The notes: a model not told the origin generated them from the sequence alone. A stretch of 28,625 bases of DNA from Balamuthia mandrillaris (GCA_031835245.1 JAVKOQ010000544.1:1-28625), one strand, 5' to 3'; shown: positions 1 to 8,838, counted from the stretch's first letter. Numbers and translations: made by a program.

Positions 1-330
1 AGTCAGTGAGAGATAAAATAGCACCAAAAAGAGAGCATAACAAACAGTATAAAGGGAAGGAGAATGAAGCCGCAGAAGAAAGACTCCATGAAGGACGAGA
101 AAGCAAGGGATTAGACAGGCAAGCAACAGAAGAAGGCTGCGTTCAGTAGCGCTCTGCAAGCTCAAACCGAGGATCTCCGGCAGCAAGACGCTCACTCCAA
201 GAGCACCTACGCAAGCCAAGTTGTTGGTGAACAGCAAGGCCTTCTTCCGCAGCAGGGGCGAAGCCTGGCTCTTCCTTGTTACATTCTCATCTTCTTTCAG
301 CAGCATCATTTCTTTGTTGATTTACAAATC
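1..330. other. Upstream region without a confident gene
   Basis: No complete gene is visible. On the + strand an ATG at 64 opens a lysine-rich 16-codon frame that stops at 112-114. The same frame is then open from 115 to about 333 with a plausible composition rich in Q, K and A. The TAG at 112 could be a real stop or the AG of a splice acceptor (GATTAG|ACAGG) of a gene that begins outside the window. I cannot decide between an exon, a 3' UTR and non-coding DNA. Confidence 0.3.
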
Positions 331-438
331 GTGACGTCCTGATGCTTCCATGAGTCGTGACGTCCTGGTTTTTCATGACGTCCCGATATTCCCAGTTACC
401 TCGTGACGACACGGATTTAGCGGAAAATTCATGACGTC
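331..438 (+). promoter_or_regulatory. Array of five CRE-like (TGACGTC) sites
   Basis: Four copies of (G/A)TGACGTC lie at 331-338, 357-364, 375-382 and 431-438, with a variant GTGACGAC at 403-410. All have the same orientation and start 18 to 28 bp apart. TGACGT is the core of CRE/ATF-type bZIP binding sites. The array ends 25 bp before the ATG of the THUMPD3-like gene, so it is probably that gene's proximal promoter or leader. Protein binding is inferred. Confidence 0.6.
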
Positions 439-462
439 GTGAGTAAAATATCAACGAAAAAG

Positions 463-2073
463 ATGCAGAAAGAAAGTAACGCACAACAACAAGAGGGCGG
501 CAGCGCCGAGGAGGACCTCTCCTCCTCCTCGTTGGTTACGTACTTTGCGGTGGTCACGCAGGGCCTGGAGTTCGTGGCGGCCCAAGAGCTTCGCGACAGC
601 CTGCCTGATGTTGACATAAAAGACCTCCGTCACGAAGCCGGCAGCGGCCTGTTGTTCTTCTCCTTGCCCTCCATCAAAGCCGACGGCAAGGCGCTGCACC
701 GGCTTGGATGCTGCGAGGGCCTCTTCGTGCTGGTGCTGGAAGGGGAGGACCTTCCGTTGGAAGCGGAGCAGCTGGATCCTTTCATGGACAGCTTGGCACA
801 GAACAGAGGCAATGCTGAGGCGTGGCGCCGAGCGTTGGAGGTTTGGAGGTTACACCTCTGCTTCACGCTTGACGACGAGGCGTTGGCAGAGAGGAGGGAG
901 GAGCTCATGGCGTCGAGCGAGTGCGTTCCCACGTTTCGTGCTTCGTGCACTAGGATTGGGTCCTCCCAACGTTGGAGTTCTTTGGATGCTGAAGCTGCTC
1001 TTGGCGGAGGTTCTCTACTTTCTTTCTTTGTTTCGCTCTTCTCTGTTCTCTCTTCTCTCCCTCTCCCTCTCTTTGCTCTCTGCTCTCTGCTCTCTGCTCT
1101 CTGCTCTCTGCTCTCTGCTCTCTGCTCTCTGCTCTCTGCTCTCTGCTCTCTGCTCTCTGCTCTCTGCTCTCTTCCTTCTCTCTCTTTCGCTTCTTTCTAT
1201 TAACTATCTTCTTCTTTTTCTGGCTTTTCTTTCTTTTTGTCCTGTCTTTCGCTCTTGTTGCTCTCGCTTCATGTAGCACTGCATGAAAGCTTTGGATGGC
1301 CGGTTTCTCTGAAGAAGTACGAGCTGGAGGCCTTTCTTCAAATCCACGAAAGACACTTCCTGTTGGGTCTCTCCCTAACAGCTCGTCCCTTCATGGACGA
1401 GCTGCACAGCAACCACAGCAGCCACAAGGGCGCCAGGGGGAAGCGAAGAAGGGCCAGAGGTTTGCTTAAGGAGCTAGGCCATACCACCCTATCCCCCATG
1501 ATCGCTCACTCGCTTTGTCTCTTGGCAAAACTTCAGCCTGGTCAAGTGGTTCTAGGTTTGGTGTTTTCCCTCTTTATTGTCTTTCTTCGCTTCTTTTATG
1601 TTTCTTCCTTCTCCGTTCTCTTCTTTCTCCTTTTTTTTCCTCTATTTAATCCTCTATCTATATGCTTTTGACTTCCATCATGGAGTGTAGACCCATTTTG
1701 TGGAGTGGGCAGCATCCCCATTCACGCAGCAAATCTGTGTCCACAAGCAGTGATATTTGGCACTGACATCTCCTCCGGAGACATACAACATGCACGTAAC
1801 AACGTGCAATCGTGGCTCAATTCTGCTTCTTCTCCATCATCACCCTCGGTGGCATTGTTGCAAGTGGGGGAGGGAGATGCAAGAGCAATGCCTTGGCGAG
1901 ATGGAACGGTGGATGTCATCATATCGGATATGCCGTTTGGAGTACGGTCCGGCTCCTTCCACCAAATGCAAAAACTATATCCAGTCGCTCTGAGAGAGAT
2001 GAGTCGTGTTGTCAGAACTAATGGGTATCTCTCTTTTTTTTCGCTGTGTTATTTCCTCTCTTTGCCGTCTCTT

Positions 2074-2107
<34 letters not shown>

Positions 2108-2568
2108 CTCGTACTTGTCGTTACTTTCTTGCTTTCTCGCCTTCTTACATTACTTCTCCTTCAAACGAAAACGAAAACGAAAACAAAAACCAAAAAGGAT
2201 GGCTTATCTTTTGACCTCTCAAAGGAACTTAATGAACAGAAACCTGGAACAGCAGCAACGTCGCTGGCAATTGGTTACCACCCATTTGGTACTTTGCTCT
2301 CTTCTTCTCCCTTGCTTCCTTCCTCCAACTTGGTTATTGATAGTTTTCTTCATAAACAACAACATGAATACAGCTGCAAGTAAATCGATTAGAGATAGTA
2401 CTTTACGTGCTCCAAAGAACAGCAGCACCTTATGTCCCAAAACAAAAGAAACGAAGAGCTCTTCATTCTCAACTAAAACCAAACAAGCAAGATGAAGGAA
2501 AAGAAGAGAAGAAAGAAGAAACCGGACCAGAACAAAGAAGCAAGACAAAACTAGAATCATTATCTTAA
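463..2568 (+). CDS. THUMPD3: THUMPD3-type tRNA (guanine-N2)-methyltransferase
   Basis: Model of five exons: 463-1009, 1277-1555, 1691-2024, 2198-2288 and 2374-2568, giving 481 aa, close to human THUMPD3 (about 507). The start is the first in-frame ATG; the frame is open back to a GTG at 439. An N-terminal THUMP domain ends with FRASCTRIG. The C-terminal Rossmann methyltransferase domain has the SAM-binding motif DPFCGVGSIPI, made across the exon 2/3 junction, and the catalytic-type motif DMPFGVR, where THUMPD3 has DLPFGKR. The last exon gives LQVNRLEIVLYVLQRT, matching the family's final beta strands, then a lysine-rich tail. THUMPD3 with TRMT112 makes m2G6 in tRNA, so a cytosolic tRNA-modifying role is expected. 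All junctions are GT-AG and in phase. The gene converges on the next one, with 8 bp between stop codons. Confidence 0.9.
1074..1171 (+). repeat. Heptanucleotide minisatellite (TGCTCTC)x14
   Basis: Fourteen perfect head-to-tail copies of TGCTCTC occupy 98 bp inside intron 1 of the THUMPD3-like gene, within a longer pyrimidine-rich tract. The perfect copies suggest recent expansion. Confidence 0.97.
2076..2105 (+). repeat. (CT)n microsatellite in intron 3 of the THUMPD3-like gene
   Basis: About 15 CT units lie 50 bp downstream of the intron 3 donor at 2025. Similar CT runs occur in other introns of this window. Confidence 0.9.
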
Positions 2569-2576
2569 TGAACTCA

Positions 2577-4229
2577 TCATCTCATTCTTACACGTGCAGC
2601 TTCCTCCTCTCTCTTTGCTCGTTCTTCCATCTGACGTTGAGCTCTTTGCTCCGTCTCTCGCCACAACCGTTCTTGTTCTTCCTTCACTCTTTCCACCAGT
2701 CCAATTATCTTTCTCAAGTTTTCATGAATGACGGCATTCACCATCAACTCGCCTTCTCCTTCTTTCATTCGTATCATCATTGGCGCGTTGATGTCGTTCG
2801 ACAATACTTTAGATTCTTCTTCGAAGCGATTGCAAACTTCTTTCAATACTTGCATTACTCTTTCGTGCTCGTGGCAGAGAATAAGCAAATGGTCTCTCAC
2901 GCTTTTGCCCACTACAAATTCGTTCTGATTCTGAAGAACTATCATCTGCTTTCTTCTTCTTTGGTGTTCGTCATCCTCCTCTTCTCCTTCTCCATTTGAT
3001 ACATTTTGAAGCTTCTCTCCAGAGTAGTGCTCCAATTCGCTCACCATTTTCAATAATGGTGATGCTTCTCCCGTTGCGAAGAACATTCCAGAGAGAATAT
3101 GAACGTTCATCTCCACGTTTTGTACCGTAATCGGAGCTTTCATCACGTCCAAAGGCACTTCTTCTAGCAGTTGTTGGATCACAGCAGTACGTTGAGCATG
3201 CTCTTTCTCTTTTGCCTTTCTTTCTTGCTCCTCTTCTTCGGTTGTTTTTTTGTCGCGTTGTTGTTGTGCTTGCTCCTCTTCTTTACATAGTTGAAGCAAA
3301 TGTTCTTTGGCTGTTTTTGAAAACAAAAAAGAAAGAGAGAGAAGTGTTGAGTAAATATCTTCTTTCTGGCGAGCAGAACAAGAAGTACCTCCAGCCATCC
3401 AAAGAGAAAGGTAGAGAACAGTTCTTTCTTTCTCTCTCATCACCTTTTCTAATTCCTACCAACAAAATATCAAATGGAAAGGTGAGAAGACCAGACTTAG
3501 GAAGAAGAAGAAGAAGAACAAGAAGAGGAAGAAGAAGAACGAGCATCCGCAGAAGGAGAAGAACCTTGATAGTGTGCGAGGAGAGAGAACCATCTTTCAA
3601 AGCGCGAGCAAACAGAGCGGAAAGGAAGCCAGTGACCATCCATTGCTCCTTTGGCTCCACCAACGCGTTCTCCTTGGAGAGGGCCTGCACCGCCAACGCC
3701 ACCAGCTCCGGCTCTGCGTGCTTGTAATAGTACTTTAGCCAATAGTCCACATCCCTTTTTTTGTTTGTTTGTCACAAAGATAAGAACGAGAGAAGGCCGT
3801 GAGGAGAAGAGAGAAGCAGAGAACGACAGACCAGCGTGTTCTATAAGACGGGAAGGAGACGGAGGCGAGGTCGGCAGTGGCGTGAAGCAGGGAGGTGGGA
3901 GAGGTGGTGGCAGCCATGCACAGTGCTGCTCCTCCGCCGATGCAGCAACACGCCGCCGTAAGCAAAACTTTGCTCGACGCTGGTAAGCTCCTCCCAACAC
4001 CATTCCCCCATGGGGCAGTCGACCTCCAAAAGAAACGCTTAGTGTTGCTCTGATGGAACCACCGGTGCGTCGTTGTCGTTGTCGTCAGTTGGCTTTGGGC
4101 TCGTCGGGAGTGGTGAACACTGAGCGGAACGTTCCACTTTGCCGACAAAGGGGGTTTCCTCGCGGCGACGGCACATCCGCTCCAAGCCGCCGCTGCGCCA
4201 TAGCGGCATGAACGACTTTGTGGCCACAT
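2577..4229 (-). CDS. Probable mitochondrial membrane protein with coiled coil, family not recognised
   Basis: Three exons on the minus strand: 4229-3832, 3754-3591 and 3310-2577, giving 431 aa. The ATG at 4229 begins an Arg/Ser/Ala/Thr-rich, acid-poor stretch of about 80 residues that looks like a mitochondrial presequence. A likely transmembrane helix follows at about residues 87-107 (VLLTAACCCIGGGAALC). Next is a helical part containing DVDYWLKYYYKHAEPELVAL, then a charged coiled coil of E, K, Q and R. A second helical part (MFFATGEASPLLKMVSEL) looks faintly like the first, suggesting an internal duplication, and the C-terminus is strongly charged. Junction phases (2, then 1) match, and both introns are GT-AG. 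This suggests an inner-membrane protein anchored near its N-terminus, but I do not recognise the family. Gene structure is fairly secure; function is open. Confidence 0.7.
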
Positions 4230-4738
4230 TTTGTTTTTTGTTGTTTTTTTTTTTTCCCAAAGGGCAAAGTTTTGTTAAACCGTATCAACTGTGCAGCGCC
4301 GCAGGGTAGTAGACACACAAGTATTGAGGAGTTATGTTTTTTCCCACAGAGACAAAGGGGAATAGCGTGCCGTGTTGTTTTGGTTTTGTCTACTCCTCAC
4401 CGTATCGAGCTCAGCGAAGATATCGGGAGAAGCTTGCTACGGTTCTTCCAAGCAACAAGGCTTGTTTTTGTCGACAAACTTTCAGGACGACGTGAAATAT
4501 ATCAATAAAAGGAAAACGAAAAAAGATCCCTTCGTGGAAGAAGAAGATTGACAGCAATGTTTTCATTTTATTTCCCATCATTTCGTTTCGATTCGTCTAT
4601 CAGAACTTGTCACCCAGTTGGTCTGTGCGAGGGACAGTCAAATAAATAGTTGAACCGACGCCATGAAGTTTGCATTTTCTCAACAATATCAGCAAGGAAG
4701 AAAATATATATATTTGTTAACGCGAACTTACATAAACA
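4230..4738. other. Divergent intergenic region
   Basis: This region lies between the starts of the minus-strand membrane-protein gene and the plus-strand MORN gene. It holds T- and A-rich runs, including an ATATATATATTT stretch near 4706, about 30 bp before the MORN ATG, which could be a TATA-like element. Open frames on either strand look random. No RNA gene was recognised. Confidence 0.5.
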
Positions 4739-5885
4739 ATGGACTTGGACGAAACCGTAACTGAAGGGATTACACCCTCGCTACTGGCTGACTTTATGGT
4801 CATGGAAACATCCATGGTGGGGACAAACATCTCCCTCCACGCTCAGCTAGGTTTCGTGGAGGCTCTTCACCTCCAGCGCCGTCTGAATCGTCAAAGCAAC
4901 AACACCGGTCTTCTCCAAGTTCAACACCGAAGCAGCGATATCTCTCCTTCTTCCCTCGTGAGCATTCTCTACCCTCCGGACGATCCTAAGGGACGACTCC
5001 TCTTTCAAGGGCACGTCAGCGAAGGCCGTCGCAACGGGCATGGTTTGCTCATCTGGTCCGATGGGACTGCGTATGAAGGCATGTGGAAGGATGACAAGAT
5101 GAACGGCAAAGGCACCATGCGTTGGCCCTCCTCTAACAGCACCTACATCGGCGACTGGCAGGACAATGCCATCCAAGGAGAAGGCACTATCACCTGGAAT
5201 ACCACCAACGTGAGATATACCGGGCAATGGAAGAACGGGCTGAGAGAAGGCTTCGGAACGATGACCTTCTCGCCGGATGACTCAGTCAGAAGACTGAGCT
5301 ATACTGGAGAGTGGAAAGCGGATGAGAGGAACGGTAAAGGGATGATGCTCTGGAGGAACGGTGCCAAGTACGAGGGAGAATGGAAGTCCGGAAGGAGGGA
5401 TGGGGTAGGAGTGCATACGTTTCCCAACGGCGTCAGGTACACCGGCAGCTGGGGAGGAGACGATAGGGAGGGCAAAGGTAAGCTCTACTTCACGAACGGA
5501 GATGTGTTCAAGGGAGAGTGGATCAAGGACCAGAAGCATGGCATGGGAACCTATTTCTGTGTGCACGGAAGGGTCAGATATCTTTGGTACAACCATGGCG
5601 AAAAGGTGAAGGAGTGCGACTTTAGTCCTCGCTCCAGACGTACGTTTTCTTTTGCTATCTTCTTTTGCTGCTTGGGTTCTTCGAGAAAGCTGACAACCCG
5701 CTTTGGTTTAAACAGAACCTCAGACTTTAGCCACCTTGTGTGTTGAGACGGTTGTAGATAAAGGCGTTTGCGTCCTAAAGCATTGCGTACCGGAGGAAGT
5801 TTTCGAAAGGGTGCTGGCCTACGCTCGACAAACAAAGGGCGGCAAAGAGCTGACAGGCAAACGCAACATGCCGCAAACCGTGTAA
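4739..5885 (+). CDS. MORN-repeat protein
   Basis: Two exons, 4739-5639 and 5716-5885, give 356 aa. About residues 80-285 hold some eight MORN repeats of roughly 23 residues, for example YEGMWKDDKMNGKGTMRW, YTGQWKNGLREGFGTMTF and YEGEWKSGRRDGVGVHTF. MORN repeats form elongated beta-hairpin arrays that act as scaffolds and often bind lipid or membrane, as in junctophilins and PIP5 kinases. No kinase or other catalytic domain is attached. The N-terminal 80 residues and the C-terminal tail (CVETVVDKGVCVLKHC region) match nothing I know. The intron donor GTACGT and acceptor AACAG keep phase 1. Without splicing, the frame would run on 36 codons of unlikely sequence. The family is certain; the cellular role is not. 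Confidence 0.88.
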
Positions 5886-6315
5886 TGCTCTATTATATAA
5901 TACAAAAAAAAGTGTACTGATATTTTGTTTTAAAAAAATTTTTTACACCGTTGGGTGTGGTGTTCCTCGAGTGCATCAGGAAGCGTTGATGCAGAAAAGA
6001 AGTAAGAGAATGACCACAACGAAATGCCTCCACGTTCGTGCGCTTGGCCAACTCTTTTTCCTCGTTGATATGATTTGAATGTTGATTGGGTGGTATACTA
6101 CCCATGAAATTTAGCAAATATTTCTTCCGAAATTCTATGGAGAACACAATGACATTTCGCCCAATTCTATTCGCGACCGACCAATCGCAGGCCTGCGGCG
6201 CCTAAAACGAGATAAAAATAAACAAGTCTCTCTCCCCTCTTCCACCCTCTTTCTTCTTTTTTCCACATCCACGACCGAACTAAAGAAGAAGAACACACAA
6301 ACATAAGCACAAACA
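5886..6315 (+). promoter_or_regulatory. Intergenic region and promoter of the USP gene
   Basis: The part nearest the USP gene carries a CCAAT box (CCAATCGCAG, 6181-6190) and an AT-rich GATAAAAATAAA at 6211-6222 that may serve as a TATA element. A CT-rich leader then runs to the ATG at 6316. The first half (5886-6150) is AT-rich with no recognisable gene. The CCAATCGC core recurs at 26003-26012, upstream of the homeobox gene. Confidence 0.45.
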
Positions 6316-7461
6316 ATGGCCACCACGAACAACCACATCCACGGCAAAAGATACATGGTTGCCATCGATGGCTCGCCCGGCTCCGAGAACGCCTTCAACC
6401 TGGCCTGCGAGATGGTCAGCAAGGATCCTGGCAGCCACCTCTTTGTCCTCGCCGTGGCCAAGGAGGAAGGCCTCTTTGCCCAGGACAAGGTCATCGACAG
6501 CCTCAGGCACTGCCAGAACTTGCTCATCAAGCACAGCTTCCTCATCAAGCAACGGAACGAGGATATGGTCCCTGCCAAGCAGCAGCACATGATCCCGTTC
6601 TCGTTGGTCCTGGGCAGAGGGTCCCACGTGGGAGCCGCCATTTGCAGGGTGGTGCAGGAGAAGGGCATTGATTTGTTGCTCTTGGGCAGAAGAGGAATGA
6701 CCCCGCTGCAAAACCTTATGCTGCTGATGGGCAGCACAAGCAAGTACTGCGTGGAGAATGCGGACTGCAACGTGCTGACCGTGAAGGGTAGCTACCAGCC
6801 AGAGGAGCACGACTCCCTGACAGCCGTGCGGCAGCTGGAGGAAGCAGAGAGGGCGCGCCGAGTAGAGGAGATGGGTGGAAGAACAGAGGAGAAGGAGGAG
6901 GAACAAAGGAGAAAGGAGAGGGAGAGAAGAGAGGCGGCGTTGATGGGGGCTGTGATAGCAGAGGAAGCGGAGAGAAAGAGGCGTATCGCGGAAGAGAAGG
7001 AGCAGGAGGAAGAAAGGAAGAAGGCCTCCTTGATGGGCACCATCATTGCCGAGGAGGAGGAACGCAAGCGTCGTCTGAGACAGATCGAGAAGGAAGAGAA
7101 GCAGCGCAGCCGGGCTTCCCTGATGGGCACAGTCATTGCCGAGGAGGAGGAACGCAAGCGTCGTCTGGAGGAGGAGGAACTCAAGGAGGAGGAGAGAAAG
7201 GAGGCCTGTAGCATCGGCACCACGGTCGAGGAGGAGCACGAGAGAGCGCGCCGCTTGCGAGAGCTCTACGGCAGCGAGGAAGAGGCGGCAGAACAGCAAA
7301 GGCGAGAGGACATGGAGAGGTACAGCCTGCTCCTGCTGGCGGTCACCCAGGAGGAAATGGAGAGGTACCGAAGGATGAGCCAGGACAAGGAGGTGGAGGT
7401 CATGCACATTCGGGAAAACCTCAACAACGCCATCCTTTCTCATGTAAAGAGACTTGTGTAA
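6316..7461 (+). CDS. Universal stress protein domain fused to tandem 30-residue repeats
   Basis: A single exon of 381 aa starting at AAACAATGG. Residues 11-158 form a UspA (PF00582-type) fold: it opens with YMVAIDGSPGSENAF and has the nucleotide-binding motif GRRGMTPLQNLMLLMGSTS at 124-142. In classical ATP-binding USPs the spacing is G-2X-G-9X-G(S/T); here 11 residues separate the last two glycines, so nucleotide binding needs testing. Residues 160-381 are highly charged and built from a repeat with core SLMGTIIAEEEERKRRL. Copies start near 167, 207, 237, 267, 297 and 336, and the four central ones are exactly 30 residues apart. Each copy puts a short hydrophobic patch before an E/K/R helix, suggesting a long amphipathic rod or coiled coil. 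This architecture is unfamiliar to me. USPs act in stress signalling; the tail may drive assembly. Confidence 0.9.
   Translation: MATTNNHIHGKRYMVAIDGSPGSENAFNLACEMVSKDPGSHLFVLAVAKEEGLFAQDKVIDSLRHCQNLLIKHSFLIKQRNEDMVPAKQQHMIPFSLVLGRGSHVGAAICRVVQEKGIDLLLLGRRGMTPLQNLMLLMGSTSKYCVENADCNVLTVKGSYQPEEHDSLTAVRQLEEAERARRVEEMGGRTEEKEEEQRRKERERREAALMGAVIAEEAERKRRIAEEKEQEEERKKASLMGTIIAEEEERKRRLRQIEKEEKQRSRASLMGTVIAEEEERKRRLEEEELKEEERKEACSIGTTVEEEHERARRLRELYGSEEEAAEQQRREDMERYSLLLLAVTQEEMERYRRMSQDKEVEVMHIRENLNNAILSHVKRLV
6916..7275 (+). repeat. Four 90-bp in-frame tandem repeats in the USP gene
   Basis: Units begin at 6916, 7006, 7096 and 7186 and encode residues 201-230, 231-260, 261-290 and 291-320. Units 2 and 3 share a long identical block (GCCGAGGAGGAGGAACGCAA at about 7048 and 7138), which points to recent duplication. 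More diverged copies flank them at residues 167-183 and 336-353. Confidence 0.9.
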
Positions 7462-7548
7462 GCAAAAGATATCTTCGACTCCTCTCTCAACGAATATGTA
7501 AATCAAACATTTTTTAAAAAAAAAAAACTTACCTTGTGATGTTTCACT

Positions 7549-8061
7549 TCACTTGCTTCGTTGCTTTTGAAGCTGCGGAGGGAAGTGCTGTTGGTAGCGA
7601 TCGAAGCAGTCGGTGCAAAAGCGATGTGTGTAGAACAGGCTACAAGAGGCCTGCACGCAAACGGCCCGTTGGCAGATGCTACAATGAGAGCCGACACAAA
7701 TCGGTAGCGCCTTCTCTTGTTGTCGACCTTGCTCTTCATCGAACGGATCTTTTAAGACGTAGCAGTCCTCCAAGTAACTTTTTGTTGTTGTTCATGAAAA
7801 GTAAGGATCTACAAAAAAGTGGAAGACAAACTCGAGGCGAAGAGCAAAAATAAAAAAAAAACGCTCAACCACGCACATGATGGATGCACAGAATGGAGGT
7901 TTGTTGCCAAAGTGATGGTAAGGATACTCCATCCCACAAATGGCGCACGTAAACCTCAAAGAGGACCCGCGCGTTGTTGCGTTCCCTCCTCCTCTTGCCT
8001 CTTCTACTTTCTGTGCGAGCGACCGGCCACCGCTTCCCTCATCAGGGCGTTGCATCATCAT
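7549..8061 (-). CDS. CDPF1: CDPF1 homologue (cysteine-rich DPF motif protein)
   Basis: Two minus-strand exons, 8061-7877 and 7777-7549, give 137 aa. The first exon encodes FTCAICGMEYPYHHFGNKPP. The junction yields IIYLEDCYVLKDPFDEE, which contains the family's DPF signature. The second exon carries the cysteine cluster (HCSICQRAVCVQASCSLFY, then RFCTDC) and ends with an FPPQL segment, as in human CDPF1. The spaced CXXC pairs suggest zinc binding; biochemical function is unknown in the family. Donor GTGCGT and acceptor AAAAG give matching phase 2. The start is the first of three consecutive ATG codons; the frame is open upstream into a CT-rich tract, so a short 5' exon is possible. A GTAAGT site lies just after the stop (near 7528), so the 3' UTR may be spliced. 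The gene converges on the USP gene, with 87 bp between stops. Confidence 0.88.
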
Positions 8062-8181
8062 CAAGCTCTTGCTGCTACTCTTTTTTGTTTGTGTTTTGCG
8101 CCATGACGACCTGATTCTATTGTGTCGGCAGAAATGATAGCTGGAGAGAAGAGAGAGAAGAGAGCAAGAGAGAGGGGAGCT

Positions 8182-8214
<33 letters not shown>

Positions 8215-8330
8215 TGAGACAGAAGGGAGTGAGAGAGCAGCAACGCCTGCTTCTTCCCATTCTTGATTCTTTAAAACAAAGGCACGCAAGAAGAATGAAC
8301 AAAAAGAAGGCGGAGGGCGATAAGCAAAAG
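8062..8330 (-). other. Spacer between CDPF1 and 5S copy 1, with (GA)n
   Basis: The (GA)n run at 8182-8208 reads as (CT)n on the CDPF1 strand and is followed on that strand by CTCTCCAG near 8141. This resembles the polypyrimidine tract and acceptor of an intron in the CDPF1 leader. No separate gene is seen. Confidence 0.4.
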
Positions 8331-8331
8331 C

Positions 8332-8338
8332 AAAAAAA
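8332..8338 (-). terminator. RNA polymerase III T7 terminator of 5S copy 1
   Basis: Seven Ts on the minus strand begin 3 nt after the mature 5S end, as expected for Pol III. The other copy has the same spacing. Confidence 0.85.
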
Positions 8339-8340
8339 GG

Positions 8341-8459
8341 AGGATACAGCACGATGGATTCCCGGGTGGTCACCCACCCCAGTACTAACATCGCCTGGCG
8401 GAGCTTAACTTCGCTGATCGGACGGGAAGCGGTGCTTTCTCCGCAGTATGGCCGTATCC
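8341..8459 (-). rRNA. 5S rRNA: 5S ribosomal RNA, copy 1
   Basis: The 119-nt sequence begins GGATACGGCCATACTGC and ends GTGCTGTATCCT, so the two ends pair as helix I. It contains the internal control region, including the box C-like part around GATGTTAGTACTGGGGTGGG. As I recall the Acanthamoeba 5S sequence, the two differ at only a few positions. It is identical to the copy at 9440-9558 but on the opposite strand. Product: 5S rRNA of the large ribosomal subunit, transcribed by Pol III with TFIIIA. Confidence 0.97.
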
Positions 8460-8471
8460 GGCATCTTCCTT

Positions 8472-8499
8472 TCTTTCTTGTGTAATGCCCATATCCCCA
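8472..8499 (-). promoter_or_regulatory. Conserved upstream element of 5S copy 1
   Basis: On the minus strand this reads GTGGGGATATGGGCATT followed by ACACAAGAAAG, from -40 to -13 relative to the 5S start. The other 5S gene has nearly the same motif at the same distance, while the DNA around it has diverged. This suggests an external Pol III promoter element. Confidence 0.6.
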
Positions 8500-8630
8500 C
8501 TCCTCAAATGGCTCACTACTATTGGCCATATTCACCGAATCAACACAAAAAAGTTCGCAGCTCTTTCCTCACCCATAACCAAGGCGTTAAGAGGGAGGGC
8601 AACAAAATGGCCAGCAAAGCAACCCAGAAA

Positions 8631-8838
8631 CCATCTTCTCAGACATTGGCTCTGATCAAGTGTAGTATCTGTTCTATCTAGCTTAATCTCTGGATGACAG
8701 CTCCCCCAAAGACTGTCTCTTATGATTAAACCTATTTTTCTCCTTCGGGGAAGGTGTGGGGTGCTTTTGGTTCGCTGGCTTGCCGGCTGAACCGGCCTCA
8801 CACCGCGGATCGGCTCTGCATAGCACTGCTGCAGAGTT
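8631..8838 (+). ncRNA. U2: U2 spliceosomal snRNA
   Basis: The core TCTGATCAAGTGTAGTATCT is nearly the universal U2 5' region; its GTAGTA (8662-8667) pairs with the intron branch site. Stem-loop I forms from TCAGA-cattggc-TCTGA. An Sm-type site CTATTTTTC lies at 8732-8740, followed by a small UUCG hairpin. Stem III is long (GGTGTGGGG at 8753-8761 with CCTCACACC at 8796-8804), with an inner GGTTC/GAACC helix. The terminal hairpin CTCTGCA-tagcactgc-TGCAGAG (8814-8836) stands for stem-loop IV, which binds U2B''/U2A'. The 5' end was placed by alignment with human U2 (TTCTC anchor); the 3' end is estimated just after stem IV. U2 is needed to splice the many introns in this window. The gene is head-to-head with 5S copy 1, with 171 bp between starts. 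Confidence 0.93.

Noticed and set aside
431-465. Starting the THUMPD3-like protein at GTG 439 or ATG 431
   Set aside because: A eukaryotic nuclear gene is expected to use ATG; the ATG at 431 hits a stop after three codons, and the first in-frame ATG is at 463.
4218-4508. A 96-codon plus-strand frame
   Set aside because: It opens in a T-rich tract, has no domain and overlaps the start of the minus-strand membrane-protein gene; composition looks random.
8182-8208. The (GA)n and (CT)n runs as signs of a mobile element or CRISPR-like array
   Set aside because: They are simple microsatellites without unique spacers, terminal repeats or target-site duplications; no transposase or reverse-transcriptase motif was seen in the window.
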